Assembly (NCBI GenBank): GCA_006226775.1
Contig: SBGD01000083.1
Span: 1 to 64,000, forward strand
Length of the DNA: 64,000 nt
Reading direction: 5' to 3'
Origin: Paracoccaceae bacterium
Lineage (GTDB): Bacteria; Pseudomonadota; Alphaproteobacteria; Rhodobacterales; Rhodobacteraceae
This document shows positions 9,148 through 21,748 of the stretch, piece after piece. Every line of letters starts with the position of its first letter. The stretch's first letter is position 1. A program made the translations under genes and the position numbers. Under the pieces are notes generated by a model, which was given only the letters and a program-made list of their open reading frames with translations, searched no databases and was not told where the DNA came from.

Positions 9148-10524
9148 TCAGAAGAAATCGATCGAGACCTGGAGCAGGCGCTCCACTTCCGGCACGTCCT
9201 TGGCCATCGAGAACAGCACGATGACATTGCCCTCCTCGATGCGCAGCCGGCCGGTGGGCCGCACCACCTTGCCGTCCTGCAGCACCGCGCCGACCAGCAC
9301 GCCTTCGGGGAAATCGATGTCGCGGATGCGCTGGCCCGAGATCGGCGAGGTCGAGAGCACCTCGGCCTCGATCACCTCGGCCTCGGCGTCGCCCACCGAA
9401 TAGACGCCGCGCACCCGGCCATGGCGGATGTGGCGCAGGATCGAGCTGACGGTGGTGGCGCGCGGGTTGATATAGGCGTCGATGCCCAGGGGGCCCATCA
9501 GCGGCACCAGGGTGGGATCGTTGATCAGCGCGATGGCAAAGGGGCAGCCCTCGGCCTTGGCGCGCACCGCGGCCAGCATGTTGACCTTGTCGTCGTCGGT
9601 GACGGTCAGCACCGCGTCGGCGCGGCTGATATTGGCCTCCTGCAGCAGCGCCGAATCCAGCCCGTCGCCATTGAGCACGATGGTCCGCTCGAGGATATCC
9701 GCCGCGCGTTCGGCGCAGCGGCGGCTTTTCTCGATCACCTTGGCGCGGATCCGGTCGGCGCGCGCCTCGAGCGCCAGCGCCACCGCCAGCCCGACGTTGC
9801 CGCCGCCGACCAGCACCACCCGCTCCTGCTTGGCCTGGTGCTTGCCGAAGATCTCCATGGTGCGGGCGACATCGTCGACATGGCTGATCACGTAGCAATC
9901 GTCGCCGGCCAGCAGCTGGTCGCCCGGGTCCGGCGCAAAGAGCGAGCCGTCGCGGCGGATCGCCACCACCGTCGAGCGCAGGGTCGAGAACAGATCGGTC
10001 AGCTGGCGCAAGGGCGTGTTCAGCACCGGGCAATCCTCGTCGAGCCTCAGCCCCAGGAACTGCGCCTGGGCGTCGAGAAAGCTCTCGGTGTCGAAGGCCG
10101 CGGGCGCCGAGAGCCGTTGCAGCGCGGCATCGGCCACCTCCTTCTCGGGCGAGATCACCACGTCGATCGGCATGTGGTCGCGGCGGTAGAGATCGGCATA
10201 GATCGCGTCGAGATAGCTTTGCGAACGCAGCCGCGCCACCTTGCGCGGGATGGCAAAGACCGAATGCGCCACCTGGCAGGTCACCATGTTGACCTCGTCG
10301 GAATGGGTGGCGGCGATGATCATGTCGGCGTCGCGGGCGCCCGCGCGTTCGAGGATGTCGGGATAGCTGGCAAAGCCGGCGATGCCCTGGACATCCAGCG
10401 TATCGGTGGCCCGGCGGACAAGGTCGGGATTGCTGTCCACCACCGTCACGTCGTTGCGTTCCCCCGAGAGGTGCCGCGCGATCTGCCAGCCGACCTGTCC
10501 GGCGCCGCAGATGATGACTTTCAT
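9148..10524 (-). CDS. trkA: Trk system potassium uptake protein TrkA
   Basis: A 458-residue cytoplasmic gating subunit with two RCK repeats. The first nucleotide-binding motif is IICGAGQVGWQIA near the N-terminus; the second is VVLVGGGNVGLAVALAL around residue 235. Each is followed by a TrkA-C domain. It binds NAD(H)/ATP and regulates TrkH. The start ATG at 10524 has GGGAG eight bases upstream. In relatives trkA directly follows ntrX; here two other genes lie in between. Confidence 0.96.
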   Translation of the reverse strand: MKVIICGAGQVGWQIARHLSGERNDVTVVDSNPDLVRRATDTLDVQGIAGFASYPDILERAGARDADMIIAATHSDEVNMVTCQVAHSVFAIPRKVARLRSQSYLDAIYADLYRRDHMPIDVVISPEKEVADAALQRLSAPAAFDTESFLDAQAQFLGLRLDEDCPVLNTPLRQLTDLFSTLRSTVVAIRRDGSLFAPDPGDQLLAGDDCYVISHVDDVARTMEIFGKHQAKQERVVLVGGGNVGLAVALALEARADRIRAKVIEKSRRCAERAADILERTIVLNGDGLDSALLQEANISRADAVLTVTDDDKVNMLAAVRAKAEGCPFAIALINDPTLVPLMGPLGIDAYINPRATTVSSILRHIRHGRVRGVYSVGDAEAEVIEAEVLSTSPISGQRIRDIDFPEGVLVGAVLQDGKVVRPTGRLRIEEGNVIVLFSMAKDVPEVERLLQVSIDFF

Positions 10525-10870
10525 GGCTCAGGCTCCCTGCCACGACATGCGAGGGTAATCCTTGTCAGAAGCCGGAAGGGGGGTCAATGCAGAGCGCCAC
10601 CGCGCCGGAACGGCGGCGACAGGGCGGATACGGCGTGGCTCCTGCCCGCCCATCGGCAATCTTCTGCGCATCGGCCCGGTGAGGGGGGCCGCCCCCCTGC
10701 CCGGTGTTTGCGCGGTTTCGCCGGATGTGGCAAAGACCTCGGGGCGATGCGGGCGCGATCCGGTGTCCTGTCGCCTGCTCGTCACTTGCCAGGGGCCGGT
10801 GTGCCGCGTGGCGACCCAACGGTCGGCAACGCACGCAGCACCCCGGCACCAAACCGGGAAATGCCACGTC
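10525..10870. other. Divergent intergenic region trkA / SleB-like gene
   Basis: About 346 bases between the divergent starts of trkA and the hydrolase lipoprotein. No credible gene was found. A perfect GC palindrome (GGGGGGC/GCCCCCC type) sits at 10682-10698. The stretch presumably contains the promoters of both genes, but no convincing -35/-10 pair could be picked out. Confidence 0.4.
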
Positions 10871-11413
10871 ATGACACCGCCCAAAACCCGCCTCGGCGCC
10901 GCGCTCCTGCTCTCGGGGCTCGGCCTTCTTGCCGCCTGCAGCCAGTCCGAACCGCCCGAACGGCCCGCCAGCCGCGATATCGACTGCATGGCCCGGGCGA
11001 TGTATTTCGAGTCCAACCGTTCGAGCCGGGATGGCATGGTGGCGGTGGGCACGGTGGTGATGAACCGCGTCGCCTCGGAGGATTTTCCCTCCAGCGTCTG
11101 CGGCGTGGTGTCCCAGAAGAACCAGTTCGCCCCCGGCGTCATGACCCGAAAGATGACTGACCGCGGCCTGCCGCTGGCGATGGAGGCCGCCACCTCGGTG
11201 CTGCAGGGCGAGCGGCATCCGCATGTCACCCGCGCGCGGTTCTTTCACGCCGCGAGCTACCAGGCGAACTTCAACAACATCCACTACGTGGCGACCGCGG
11301 GCGGCAATGCCTTCTACGAAAAACGCCCGCCCGCGCAGGTCACCCAGCGCCGCCCGCTGGCGCAGGTCGAAGGGCTGACCAGGCGGCTGCGCGACCGGCT
11401 GCGCGGATCCTGA
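10871..11413 (+). CDS. Cell wall hydrolase, SleB family, putative lipoprotein
   Basis: A 180-residue exported protein. A lipobox LLAAC places the lipidated cysteine at residue 23. The SleB/hydrolase-2 domain follows, with ARAMYFESNR (conserved glutamate), VGTVVMNRV, CGVVSQKNQFA and a histidine-rich ARFFHAASY region. SleB-family enzymes are lytic transglycosylases that cleave peptidoglycan, in spores of Firmicutes and for wall remodelling in proteobacteria. It lies on the strand opposite to the ntr/trk block that it interrupts. Confidence 0.88.
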   Translation: MTPPKTRLGAALLLSGLGLLAACSQSEPPERPASRDIDCMARAMYFESNRSSRDGMVAVGTVVMNRVASEDFPSSVCGVVSQKNQFAPGVMTRKMTDRGLPLAMEAATSVLQGERHPHVTRARFFHAASYQANFNNIHYVATAGGNAFYEKRPPAQVTQRRPLAQVEGLTRRLRDRLRGS

Positions 11414-11443
11414 TGCAGCCCCCCGCCCTTTGCCCGGTGGGGG

Positions 11444-12082
11444 TCAGCCCTTGATCCTGGCCTTCATCTTCGCTTGCCAGGCGCGCACCGACTCGAGCGT
11501 TTCCCACGTGTAACGCGGGTCTTCCGCCGCCTTGCCGTACCACAGCCGCCCCTGGCCCACGCGCCAGGGATCGAGCACCAGGCCCTCCGCCATCGGCATG
11601 CCGCGGGCACTGACGATCACCGAGACATGCTCGAGCTTGACGTTGCGCGCATTGGCCATGCCGACATGCAGCTTCAGGGTGCGGAAATTGCCCTGGCGCA
11701 GCGCGGCGTGCAGCGCATTGGCCCAGTCGCGGCAGACGCCCTTGTCGCGCTGGCCGTGGATCACCTTGAAATTGTGCCGCAAGGGCGAATCCACCACCTG
11801 CCATTCGCGCGCCCAGACCAGCGGCTGGCGCACCGCGATCCCGGCCATGCGCGCGGCCTCGCCCCGGTCGACCCCGGGGCCGAGACCCACCAGAGCCTCG
11901 GTCAGCGCCGCGATCTGCGCATCGAGCGCCTGCGCGCCGGTGCCGGTTTCGGCAAGGCGCAACGACGGCGCGTCGACCGGCGCAGCCGCCTCGCATCCCG
12001 CCAGCAGCGCGACGCAGAGACCGAGCCCGGCCCAGCCGCGCCAGCGCAGCGCCTCAGCCCGCCTGCGCGGCCGCATCGTCAT
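11444..12082 (-). CDS. Putative transglutaminase-like lipoprotein
   Basis: A 212-residue protein not assigned to a named gene. The N-terminus is basic followed by CVALLAGC, a lipobox. The mature part has a Cys in KGVCRDWANALHAAL, a His in LEHVSVIV and an Asp in LVLDPW, the order and spacing of a transglutaminase-like Cys-His-Asp triad. This suggests a papain-fold cysteine peptidase or transglutaminase-like enzyme at the membrane. The ATG at 12082 lies inside the 3' end of ntrX (29-base overlap); a second ATG two codons later is possible. Co-transcription with ntrX is likely from the overlap. Confidence 0.75.
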   Translation of the reverse strand: MTMRPRRRAEALRWRGWAGLGLCVALLAGCEAAAPVDAPSLRLAETGTGAQALDAQIAALTEALVGLGPGVDRGEAARMAGIAVRQPLVWAREWQVVDSPLRHNFKVIHGQRDKGVCRDWANALHAALRQGNFRTLKLHVGMANARNVKLEHVSVIVSARGMPMAEGLVLDPWRVGQGRLWYGKAAEDPRYTWETLESVRAWQAKMKARIKG

Positions 12083-13465
12083 CGACCCGCGCCACCCGGG
12101 CGCCGGACTTGGCCGAGGTCACCACCCCCAGCGATTTCAGCTTGCGGTGCAGCGCCGAGCGCTCCATGCCGACGAAGGAGGCGGTGCGCGAGATATTGCC
12201 GCCGAACCGGTTGATCTGGGTCAGCAGGTACTCGCGTTCAAAGGCTTCGCGCGCCTCGCGCAGCGGCAGCGTCGCCAGCGTGCCGGCCAGCACGACGCGG
12301 CCATCCTCGTTGGCATCGCCGCTGTCCTGGGGCAATTCGCGCGCCTCGATCTCGCCGGTGCCGTCGCCGAGAATCAGCACCCGCTCGATCAGGTTCTTCA
12401 ACTGGCGCACATTGCCGGGCCAGGTCATGGTCTGCATCAGCGCGATCGCCTCGTCCGACAATTGCCGCAGCGGCAGGCCCTGGGTCTCGTGACAGCCCTT
12501 GATGAAATATTCCGCCAGCACCGGGATGTCCTCGCGCCGGTCCTCGAGCGAGGGCACGGCGATCGGCACCACGTTCAGCCGGTGGAACAATTCCTGGCGG
12601 AAGCGTTCGGCGGCGATCTCCTCCTCGAGATTGCGGTTGGTGGACGAGATCACCCGCAGGTCGACCCGCACCTTGTCGGTGCCGCCCACCCGGGTGAACT
12701 GCTGGTCGACCAGCACGCGCAGGATCTTGGACTGGGTGCCCAGCGGCATGTCCGCCACCTCGTCGAAATAGATCACCCCGCCGTGCGCCTGCTCCAGCAG
12801 CCCGGCCTCGACCCCGCGCTCGGCGCTTTCGCGGCCAAAGAGCAGTTCCTCCATGGTCTCGGGCTCGATCGAGGCGCAGTTGACGCTGACAAAGGGCGCC
12901 TCGGCGCGGCCCGAATGGGCGTGGATATAGCGCGCCGCCACCTCCTTGCCGCTGCCCGCAGGGCCGGTCAGCATCACCCGGCCGTTGGACTTGGTCACCT
13001 TGTCCAACTGGCCCACCAGCGCGCGGAAGGCGGCACTTTCGCCGACCATCTCGGCCGCGGTGGTTTCCTTGCGGCGCAACTGCTGGTTCTCGCGGCGCAG
13101 GCGCGAGGTCTCCATCGCGCGGCGGATCACCACCAGCAGCTGGTCGATATTGAAGGGCTTCTCGATGAAGTCGTAGGCGCCCTGCTTGATCGCCGCCACC
13201 GCGATCTCGATATTGCCATGGCCGGAGATGATGACCACCGGGATGCCGGGGTTGTCGCGTTTGACGGTCTTGAGAATGTCGATCCCGTCCATCCGGCTGT
13301 CCTTGAGCCAGATGTCGAGGATCATCAGCGCCGGCGGTTCCTCGTTCAGTGCCGCCATGCATTCGTCCGACCCGCCGGCCAGCCGCGTGGTATAACCTTC
13401 GTCTTCCAGGATATCCCCGATCAATTCGCGGATATCGCGTTCGTCGTCGACAATCAGAATATCGC

Positions 13466-13469
<4 letters not shown>
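12054..13469 (-). CDS. ntrX: Nitrogen-assimilation response regulator NtrX
   Basis: A 471-residue response regulator. The receiver domain carries phospho-Asp52 (LMILDIW) and KPF, followed by an AAA+ domain (Walker A TGPAGSGKE, Walker [21 protein letters not shown]) and a C-terminal Fis-type helix-turn-helix (GNISRTASFVGMERSALHRKLKSL). The stretch after LFGRESAERG lacks the GAFTGA sigma-54 loop, as in many alphaproteobacterial NtrX proteins, so it probably acts as a sigma-70 regulator. It pairs with NtrY; the ntrY stop overlaps its start by 4 bases. Confidence 0.95.
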
Positions 13470-15784
<2,315 letters not shown>

Positions 15785-15894
15785 AGACCGCCCTCACATC
15801 GATGTGCCGCTTTCGCAGCGAACCGCCATATCTTGTGGCACTCTCCCGACGCGCCCACATGGGATGCGTCTTCGGGGCCACTCATGTGGCTCTT

Positions 15895-17262
15895 TTACAT
15901 CAATTTGCGGCGCCGTGTCACGGGAATATCGAGATCGGTGATTTTCTTGCGCAGGGTATTGCGGTTGATCCCCAGCAATTCGGCGCATTTCGCCTGGTTT
16001 CCGCCGGTGGCCTCCAGCGCGATCTCGATCAGCGGGTATTCCACCTCGCGCAGGATCCGCTGATAAAGCCCCGGCGGCGGCAGCAGCGCGCCATGCAGGT
16101 CGAAGTAGCGCCGCAGGTGCCGCGATACCGCCGCCCCCAGCTTTTCGCTGGAGCCACCCGCCAGCACCGGCTCCATCTCGGGCTGGTTGCCCAGCACCAG
16201 TTCCACCTCGGTCCGGGTGATCTCTTCCGCGCGGCTGGTCAGGCTCAGCCGCCGCACGGCGTTCTCCAGCTGCCGCACGTTGCCCGGCCAGCTGTAGACG
16301 CGAAACAGTTCCGCCGCGTCCTTGGACAGCCAGCGTTTCGGCGCGCCGTCGCGTTCCGCGCGGCCGAGGAAATGCTCGGTCAGAAGCGCGATATCCTCGA
16401 CCCTTTCGCGCAGGCACGGCACCGTGACCGTCGCCCCCGACAGCCGGTAATAGAGGTCCTGGCGCAGCTTTCGCTTGTCCAGCGCCTCGGCCAGATTGCC
16501 CTGGGAGGTGGCCATGAAGCGCGGCACGTGATCGCCGGGGGCATCGACCATGCGCACGATGCGGGCCTGGATCTCGTCGGGAATATCGGTGATCTCGTCG
16601 AACAGCAGCGTGCCGCCGCGCACCCGCGCCAGCACCCGCGCCGGGCCCTCGATGTCGCGCAGATCATTGCCGGTGACGGTGACAAACGGCAAGGTTCGCC
16701 GGTCCGAGAAATCGTGAAGTGCCCGCGCGATCAAGGACTTGCCGGTGCCGCTTTCGCCAGAGACCAGCACCGGCAGATCGGTATTCATCACCCGCGCCAC
16801 CAGCCGGTAGAGCGCCTGCATCACCGGCGTCCGGCCCACCAGCGGCAGGTCGTCGGGCTGGTCGGCGACCTCGGGTGCGGGGCGCGACGGCGTGCTGCGC
16901 GTCGCCAGCGCCCGCGCGGTGCGCTTCATCAGGTCGGGCAGATCGAAAGGCTTGGGCAGGTAGTCCCAGGCCTCGGCCTCGGTCGCCTGGATCGCCGTCA
17001 TGATGGTGTTCTGCGCCGAGATCACGATCACCGGCAGGTCGGGCCGATCCGCGCGGATCTTGGGCAGCATCTCGAGCCCGTTTCCGTCCGGCATCACCAC
17101 GTCCGAGATCACCACGTCGCCCTTGCCCTCGCCCACCCAGCGCATCAGCGTGGTCAGCGACGAGGTGGCATGGACCTTGCAGCCCGCCCGCGTCAGCGCC
17201 TGGGTCAGGACCGTGCGGATCGCGCGGTCGTCATCGGCGACAAGAACTGTCCCGTCCATCAC
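15895..17262 (-). CDS. ntrC: Nitrogen regulation response regulator NtrC (GAFTGA-less)
   Basis: A 455-residue activator of nitrogen-responsive genes, phosphorylated by NtrB. The receiver domain has Asp54 ([10 protein letters not shown]), the AAA+ domain has Walker A GESGTGKS (169-176) and [10 protein letters not shown], and the C-terminal Fis-like HTH contains [21 protein letters not shown]. Between Walker A and Walker B the region normally containing ELFG...GAFTGA is missing (about 20 residues shorter), with [11 protein letters not shown] leading straight to [10 protein letters not shown]. capsulatus NtrC also lacks this loop and activates sigma-70 polymerase. Its ATGATG start overlaps the ntrB stop. 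Confidence 0.95.
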   Translation of the reverse strand: MMDGTVLVADDDRAIRTVLTQALTRAGCKVHATSSLTTLMRWVGEGKGDVVISDVVMPDGNGLEMLPKIRADRPDLPVIVISAQNTIMTAIQATEAEAWDYLPKPFDLPDLMKRTARALATRSTPSRPAPEVADQPDDLPLVGRTPVMQALYRLVARVMNTDLPVLVSGESGTGKSLIARALHDFSDRRTLPFVTVTGNDLRDIEGPARVLARVRGGTLLFDEITDIPDEIQARIVRMVDAPGDHVPRFMATSQGNLAEALDKRKLRQDLYYRLSGATVTVPCLRERVEDIALLTEHFLGRAERDGAPKRWLSKDAAELFRVYSWPGNVRQLENAVRRLSLTSRAEEITRTEVELVLGNQPEMEPVLAGGSSEKLGAAVSRHLRRYFDLHGALLPPPGLYQRILREVEYPLIEIALEATGGNQAKCAELLGINRNTLRKKITDLDIPVTRRRKLM

Positions 17263-18365
17263 TCAACCTCCTGCGTCGGCTTTGCCGCGGCGCCCTTGGG
17301 CACCATGGCAAGCGATATGCGAAACACCGTGTGTCCCGGCACCGAGGTGACCGAGATCCAGCCGCCGTGATCCGAGATGATCTTGGACACCAGCGCCAGC
17401 CCCAGCCCGGTGCCGTTCTCGCGCCCCGAGACGAAAGGCTCGAACAGATCGCCCTTCAGATCCTCGGGCAGGCCCGGCCCGTCGTCAATCACCTCGATCT
17501 GCAACGGCAAGGTCTGGCCGGTGCCGTCCGAGCGGCGCAACCGGAAGGCGCGCTCGTAGTAGGAATGCAGCCGGATCGTGCCGCCCTGCGGCCCGGCGGC
17601 CTCGGCGGCATTGCGGATCAGGTTGGACACCACCTGCAACAACTGGTCGGGATCGCCCCAGGCATGGGGCAGCGAGGGGTCGTAATCCTCGATGATGCGC
17701 ATATGCGCCGCGGCCCCGACCAGCGCCGAGCGCCGCGCACGGTCGAGAACATCGTGCAGGTTGACCGCGCGCCGCTCGGGCGCCGAGAGGTTGCCGAATT
17801 GTTCGACCTGTTCCAGAAGCTTGACGATACGGCGGGTTTCCCCGACGATAAGGTCCGTCATTTCAACGTCTTCCGGCCCGAGGCTCATGCTCAGAAGCTG
17901 GGCCGCCCCGGCGATCCCGGCCAGCGGGTTCTTGATCTCATGCGCCAGCATCTCGGCCATGCCGATGGCGCTCCTGGCGGCGGATTTGACCGAAAGGCTC
18001 TGGGTCATCCGCCCGGCAAGTTCGCGCGGGCTGATCAGCAGGATCATCTCGCCCGGCCGCCCCTGCACCGGCGCGACCTGGAGGTTGCATTGCAGCGGCG
18101 CGCGCTCGCCCGTGCCGACATCGACATCGTTGACAAACAGCGGCGTGCCCTGCTGGCGGGCGCGGTCGAGGCTGTCCTCCAGCGGTGCATCCACCGCCAG
18201 CCGGTCCCAGATCGGCTCGCCCGCCAACGCCTTGGCCGAGGAATTCAGAAAGCCCTCCGCCGCCGGGTTGACGTCGAGGATGCGGTCCTCGGCATCGATC
18301 ATCACCGCCGGCACCGGCAGCGAAGACCAGACCACCGCATCCGCCGCCCGGCGCGCCGCGCTCAT
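17259..18365 (-). CDS. ntrB: Nitrogen regulation sensor kinase NtrB
   Basis: A 368-residue soluble histidine kinase/phosphatase. The N-terminal PAS domain ([16 protein letters not shown]) is followed by the phospho-acceptor His142 in [13 protein letters not shown] and the ATPase motifs [19 protein letters not shown] and GTGLGLAL. It senses nitrogen status through PII proteins and phosphorylates NtrC. The ATG at 18365 overlaps the dusB stop (ATGA), so dusB-ntrB-ntrC are translationally coupled. Confidence 0.96.
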   Translation of the reverse strand: MSAARRAADAVVWSSLPVPAVMIDAEDRILDVNPAAEGFLNSSAKALAGEPIWDRLAVDAPLEDSLDRARQQGTPLFVNDVDVGTGERAPLQCNLQVAPVQGRPGEMILLISPRELAGRMTQSLSVKSAARSAIGMAEMLAHEIKNPLAGIAGAAQLLSMSLGPEDVEMTDLIVGETRRIVKLLEQVEQFGNLSAPERRAVNLHDVLDRARRSALVGAAAHMRIIEDYDPSLPHAWGDPDQLLQVVSNLIRNAAEAAGPQGGTIRLHSYYERAFRLRRSDGTGQTLPLQIEVIDDGPGLPEDLKGDLFEPFVSGRENGTGLGLALVSKIISDHGGWISVTSVPGHTVFRISLAMVPKGAAAKPTQEVE

Positions 18366-19357
18366 GCCGCCGCCTCCGCCCGGTGGGCCAGCGCCTCCGG
18401 CAGATGCCGCAGCACCAGCGCCGGCGCATCGGCGGTCAGGATCAGCCGCCGCAAGCCCGGCTCGGTGCCGGCGTGATCCATGTACCACCCCAGGTGCTTG
18501 CGCGCGACGCGCCGCCCCAGGGCGTTGCCGTAAAAGCCGAGCATTGCCTCGTAATGACCTGAAACCATGTCCGAAAATTCGTTATCCACAGGGATGCCCG
18601 ACGCCGGGGCGCCAAAGACCTCATGGGCGATCTGCGCCAGCCGCCAGGGCCGCCCCTGCGCCCCGCGCCCGACCATCACCCCCTGTGCGCCGGATTTTTC
18701 CATCGCCTCAATGGCTTGCGCGGAGGAGGTAATGTCGCCATTGGCGATCACCGGGATATCCACAGCCCGGCTCACATTGGCAATCGCGCCCCAATTGGCC
18801 CGGCCCTTGTAGAACTGACAGCGGGTGCGGCCATGGATCGTCACCATCCGCACCCCGGCCTCCTGCGCGCGCCGCGCCAGATCCGGCGCGTTCAGCAGGC
18901 CGTCGTCCCAGCCCAGCCGGGTCTTCAGCGTCACCGGCAGGTCCACCGCCGCCACCACCGCCTCGATCAGCGTGAGCGCATGGTCGAGGTCCTTCATCAG
19001 CGCCGAGCCCGAGGCACCCGACCCGGAGGCGGAAGTCACCTTCTTGGCCGGACAGCCCATGTTGATGTCGATCAGCCGCGCGCCATTGGCCTCGACCATG
19101 CGCGCCGCCTCGGCCATCCAATGGGCCTCGCGCCCGGCGATCTGCACCGCGGTCGCCGCGACCCCAAAGCCCAGTTCGGCCTTTTCGCGCGCCCCGGGCC
19201 GGGCCTGCACCATCTCCTGGCTGGCCACCATCTCCGAGACCACCAGCCCGGCGCCGAAACTCTGGACGAGGTTGCGGAACGGAAGATCGGTGATCCCGGC
19301 CAGCGGCGCCAGGAAAACCGGGGGATCCAGGGTGAGGTCTGCCACCTGAACGGTCAC
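18362..19357 (-). CDS. dusB: tRNA-dihydrouridine synthase (DusB / NifR3)
   Basis: A 331-residue FMN enzyme that reduces uridines in tRNA. It has VFLAPLAGITDLPFRNL, the active-site cysteine motif INMGCPAKKV, TIHGRTR and VIANGDI, all Dus signatures. Called nifR3 in Rhodobacter, where it heads the ntr operon. The start is taken as GTG at 19357 because AAGGA lies 8 bases upstream and the protein then begins just before the TIM barrel; longer frames upstream run into the divergent ispDF promoter region. Confidence 0.94.
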   Translation of the reverse strand: MTVQVADLTLDPPVFLAPLAGITDLPFRNLVQSFGAGLVVSEMVASQEMVQARPGAREKAELGFGVAATAVQIAGREAHWMAEAARMVEANGARLIDINMGCPAKKVTSASGSGASGSALMKDLDHALTLIEAVVAAVDLPVTLKTRLGWDDGLLNAPDLARRAQEAGVRMVTIHGRTRCQFYKGRANWGAIANVSRAVDIPVIANGDITSSAQAIEAMEKSGAQGVMVGRGAQGRPWRLAQIAHEVFGAPASGIPVDNEFSDMVSGHYEAMLGFYGNALGRRVARKHLGWYMDHAGTEPGLRRLILTADAPALVLRHLPEALAHRAEAAA

Positions 19358-19517
19358 GTGCTTAATCCTTGTGCAGTCCCTTCCGGGGTAGCCGCTTCCC
19401 CGCCGCTGCGCAATATTGGCCGGCTTTTCTGCAGGTGCAAAACCGCCCGTTGCCCAAAAAACGGGCAAACCCCCGGGGGCAATTGCCAGTTGCGGCGGCA
19501 GGTCATATCACACCGGC
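19358..19517. promoter_or_regulatory. Divergent control region dusB-ntr operon / ispDF
   Basis: 160 bases between divergent genes. It contains an inverted repeat with 7-bp arms GCCCGTT (19445-19451) and AACGGGC (19460-19466) and a CCCCCGGGGG palindrome just after. No clear promoter boxes could be assigned. Confidence 0.35.
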
Positions 19518-20639
19518 ATGAAGATCGCTGCACTCATCGTCGCCGCCGGGCGCGGCAACCGGGCCGGTCCGGGCGGGCCCAAGCAATGGCGCGCGCTGGC
19601 CGGGCGGCGGGTGGTGGACTGGACGCTGGCGGCCTTCGATCTGCCCGAGATCGCCGACAGGTTGCTGGTCATCCACCCCGAGGACCGCGCCGAGGCGCGC
19701 CTGCCCGGCATCCGGCTGGTCGCGGGCGGGGCAACCCGCAGCGAGAGCGTGCGCCTGGGGCTCGAAGCGCTGGCGGAGGACGGCTTTGACCTGGTGCTGA
19801 TCCACGACGTCGCGCGTCCTTGCGTCAGCGCACAGGTGATCCGCGCCGTGATTGCCGCGCTCGCCAAGACCCCCGGCGCCGCCCCGGCGCTGCCGGTCTC
19901 GGATGCGCTCTGGACCGGGGCCGAGGGCCGCGTCACCGGCACCCGCGACCGCGAGGGGCTGTTCCGCGCGCAGACGCCGCAGGGGTTTCACTTCGACGCC
20001 ATCCTCGCCGCCCATCGCGCCCATGAGGGTGCCGCGCCCGACGATGTGGCGGTGGCGCGGGCTTTCGGGCTGGACGTGGCCATCGTCCCCGGCGCAGAAG
20101 AGAACCTGAAAATCACCTGGCCCGGGGATTTCGCCCGGGCGGACCAGCTTTTGAAAGGACCCGGAATGCGGATCGGCAACGGCTATGACGTCCATGCCTT
20201 TTGCGACGGCGACCACGTGGTGCTCTGCGGCGTGAAACTCGCCCATGGGCGCGGGCTCAAGGGCCATTCGGATGCCGATGTCGGGATGCACGCGCTGACC
20301 GATGCGATCTACGGCGCGCTGGCGCGCGGCGACATCGGCCAGCATTTCCCGCCCTCCGACCCGCAGTGGAAAGGCGCCGAGAGCCATGTCTTCCTGCGCC
20401 ATGCCATTGATCTTGCCGCGCAAATGGGCCTCAAGCCGGGCAATGCCGATGTCACGCTGATCTGCGAGGAGCCCAAGATCGGCCCTCATGCGCAGGCCAT
20501 GCGGGGCGCCCTGGCCACGATCATGGGCTGCGACATCGACCAGGTCTCGGTCAAGGCCACCACCTCCGAGCGGCTGGGCTTTACCGGAAGGCAGGAGGGC
20601 ATCGCGGCGCAGGCCAGCGTGCTATTGGTGCCCGCATGA
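19518..20639 (+). CDS. ispDF: Bifunctional IspD/IspF isoprenoid enzyme
   Basis: A 373-residue fusion that carries out steps 3 and 5 of the MEP pathway. The IspD domain (about 1-212) is the MEP cytidylyltransferase, with [32 protein letters not shown] and TPQGF. The IspF domain starts at Met217 with [11 protein letters not shown] and contains [25 protein letters not shown] and [12 protein letters not shown] (MEcPP synthase). Such fusions are common in alphaproteobacteria. The stop overlaps the pgpA start. Confidence 0.97.
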   Translation: MKIAALIVAAGRGNRAGPGGPKQWRALAGRRVVDWTLAAFDLPEIADRLLVIHPEDRAEARLPGIRLVAGGATRSESVRLGLEALAEDGFDLVLIHDVARPCVSAQVIRAVIAALAKTPGAAPALPVSDALWTGAEGRVTGTRDREGLFRAQTPQGFHFDAILAAHRAHEGAAPDDVAVARAFGLDVAIVPGAEENLKITWPGDFARADQLLKGPGMRIGNGYDVHAFCDGDHVVLCGVKLAHGRGLKGHSDADVGMHALTDAIYGALARGDIGQHFPPSDPQWKGAESHVFLRHAIDLAAQMGLKPGNADVTLICEEPKIGPHAQAMRGALATIMGCDIDQVSVKATTSERLGFTGRQEGIAAQASVLLVPA

Positions 20640-21130
20640 TCGCCCGTCTGATCGCCACGGTGTTCTATTCCGGCTATCTCAGGCCCGCGCCCGGCACCTG
20701 GGGCACGCTGGCCGCGCTGCCGCTGGGCTGGCTGGTGGCGGAACTGACGGGGTTTTACGGCTTCGTGCTGGCCACGGCGATCGCCTTCGGCCTCGGGCTC
20801 TGGGCGACAGGTGAGGAAACCCGCGGCAAGGCCGACCACGACCCGGGAGAGATCGTCATCGACGAACTGGTCGGCGTCTGGATCGCGCTGATGCCGGTGG
20901 TCTATGGCGCCTCGGTCATGGGTGCTGCGCTTCTGGCGCTCTACCCCGGCTGGATCGCCGCCTTCGTGCTGTTTCGGCTGTTCGACATCTGGAAACCCGG
21001 GCCGGTGGGCTGGGCCGACCGGCAAGGCGGGCCGATGGGGGTGATGCTGGACGACGTGATCGCCGGGGTCTTTGCGGCGGTGGGCGTGGTGGCGCTGGCG
21101 GCACTCTCGCACCTGGTGCTGATGGCATGA
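20636..21130 (+). CDS. pgpA: Phosphatidylglycerophosphatase A
   Basis: A 164-residue inner-membrane enzyme that removes phosphate from phosphatidylglycerophosphate to make phosphatidylglycerol. It has the PgpA signatures [38 protein letters not shown] and [10 protein letters not shown], and several membrane segments. It overlaps ispDF and the following cinA-like gene by 4 bases each, so the three form one operon. Confidence 0.95.
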   Translation: MIARLIATVFYSGYLRPAPGTWGTLAALPLGWLVAELTGFYGFVLATAIAFGLGLWATGEETRGKADHDPGEIVIDELVGVWIALMPVVYGASVMGAALLALYPGWIAAFVLFRLFDIWKPGPVGWADRQGGPMGVMLDDVIAGVFAAVGVVALAALSHLVLMA

Positions 21131-21600
21131 GCCTGGCGCGCGACCTTCTTGCCGCCGCCCGTGCTGCCGGGGCCACGGTGACCTGCGCCGAAAGCTGCAC
21201 CGGCGGCATGGTGGCGGCGGCGATCACCGATGTGGCGGGCTCCTCCGAGATCTTCGAGCGCGGCTTCGTCACCTATTCCAACCTCGCCAAGCAGGAGATG
21301 CTGGGCGTGCGCGCCGCCACGCTCGAGGCTCATGGCGCGGTCTCCGAAGAGGTCGCGCGCGAGATGGCCGAAGGCGCGCTTGGCGCCGCGCGGGCCGATG
21401 CGGCGGTGGCGATCTCCGGCATTGCCGGGCCGGGCGGGTCGGAGTTCAAGCCCGAGGGCCGGGTCTGTTTCGCCCTGGCCAGCGCGCGGGGCACCACCTC
21501 CGAGACCATCGACTATGGCGCGCCGGGCCGTGCCGAGGTGCGCCGCGCCGCGCGCGACCATGCGCTGCATCTGCTCCTGCAGGGGCTGGCGGCGACATAG
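21127..21600 (+). CDS. CinA-family nicotinamide-nucleotide amidohydrolase (C-terminal domain only)
   Basis: A 157-residue stand-alone CinA C-terminal domain (PncC-like), which hydrolyses nicotinamide mononucleotide to nicotinate mononucleotide in NAD salvage. Family signatures include TCAESCTGGMVAAAITDVAGSS, FVTYSNLAKQEMLGV and AISGIAGPGG. The N-terminal CinA (MoaB-like) domain is absent, as is usual for this operon in Rhodobacterales. Confidence 0.93.
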   Translation: MSLARDLLAAARAAGATVTCAESCTGGMVAAAITDVAGSSEIFERGFVTYSNLAKQEMLGVRAATLEAHGAVSEEVAREMAEGALGAARADAAVAISGIAGPGGSEFKPEGRVCFALASARGTTSETIDYGAPGRAEVRRAARDHALHLLLQGLAAT

Positions 21601-21748
21601 GCCCCCGGACGCCCGTGGCCGAGGGAGGGGGCGCGGCCCGGTCCCCTGATCCTTTGAGGCCACGATCTCGTCTCGCCGCCCCTCCGCGGCCTTTGCGCCC
21701 CTGCGGCGCCTTGCTATGCTGCCGCCAGACCCGGGGTGGAGGACCACG

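Noticed and set aside
7564..11160. Plus-strand open frame of about 1200 codons over trkH, trkA and beyond
   Set aside because: Antisense shadow of the GC-rich trk genes: biased Arg/His/Gln composition, no motifs, and the minus-strand genes are unmistakable.
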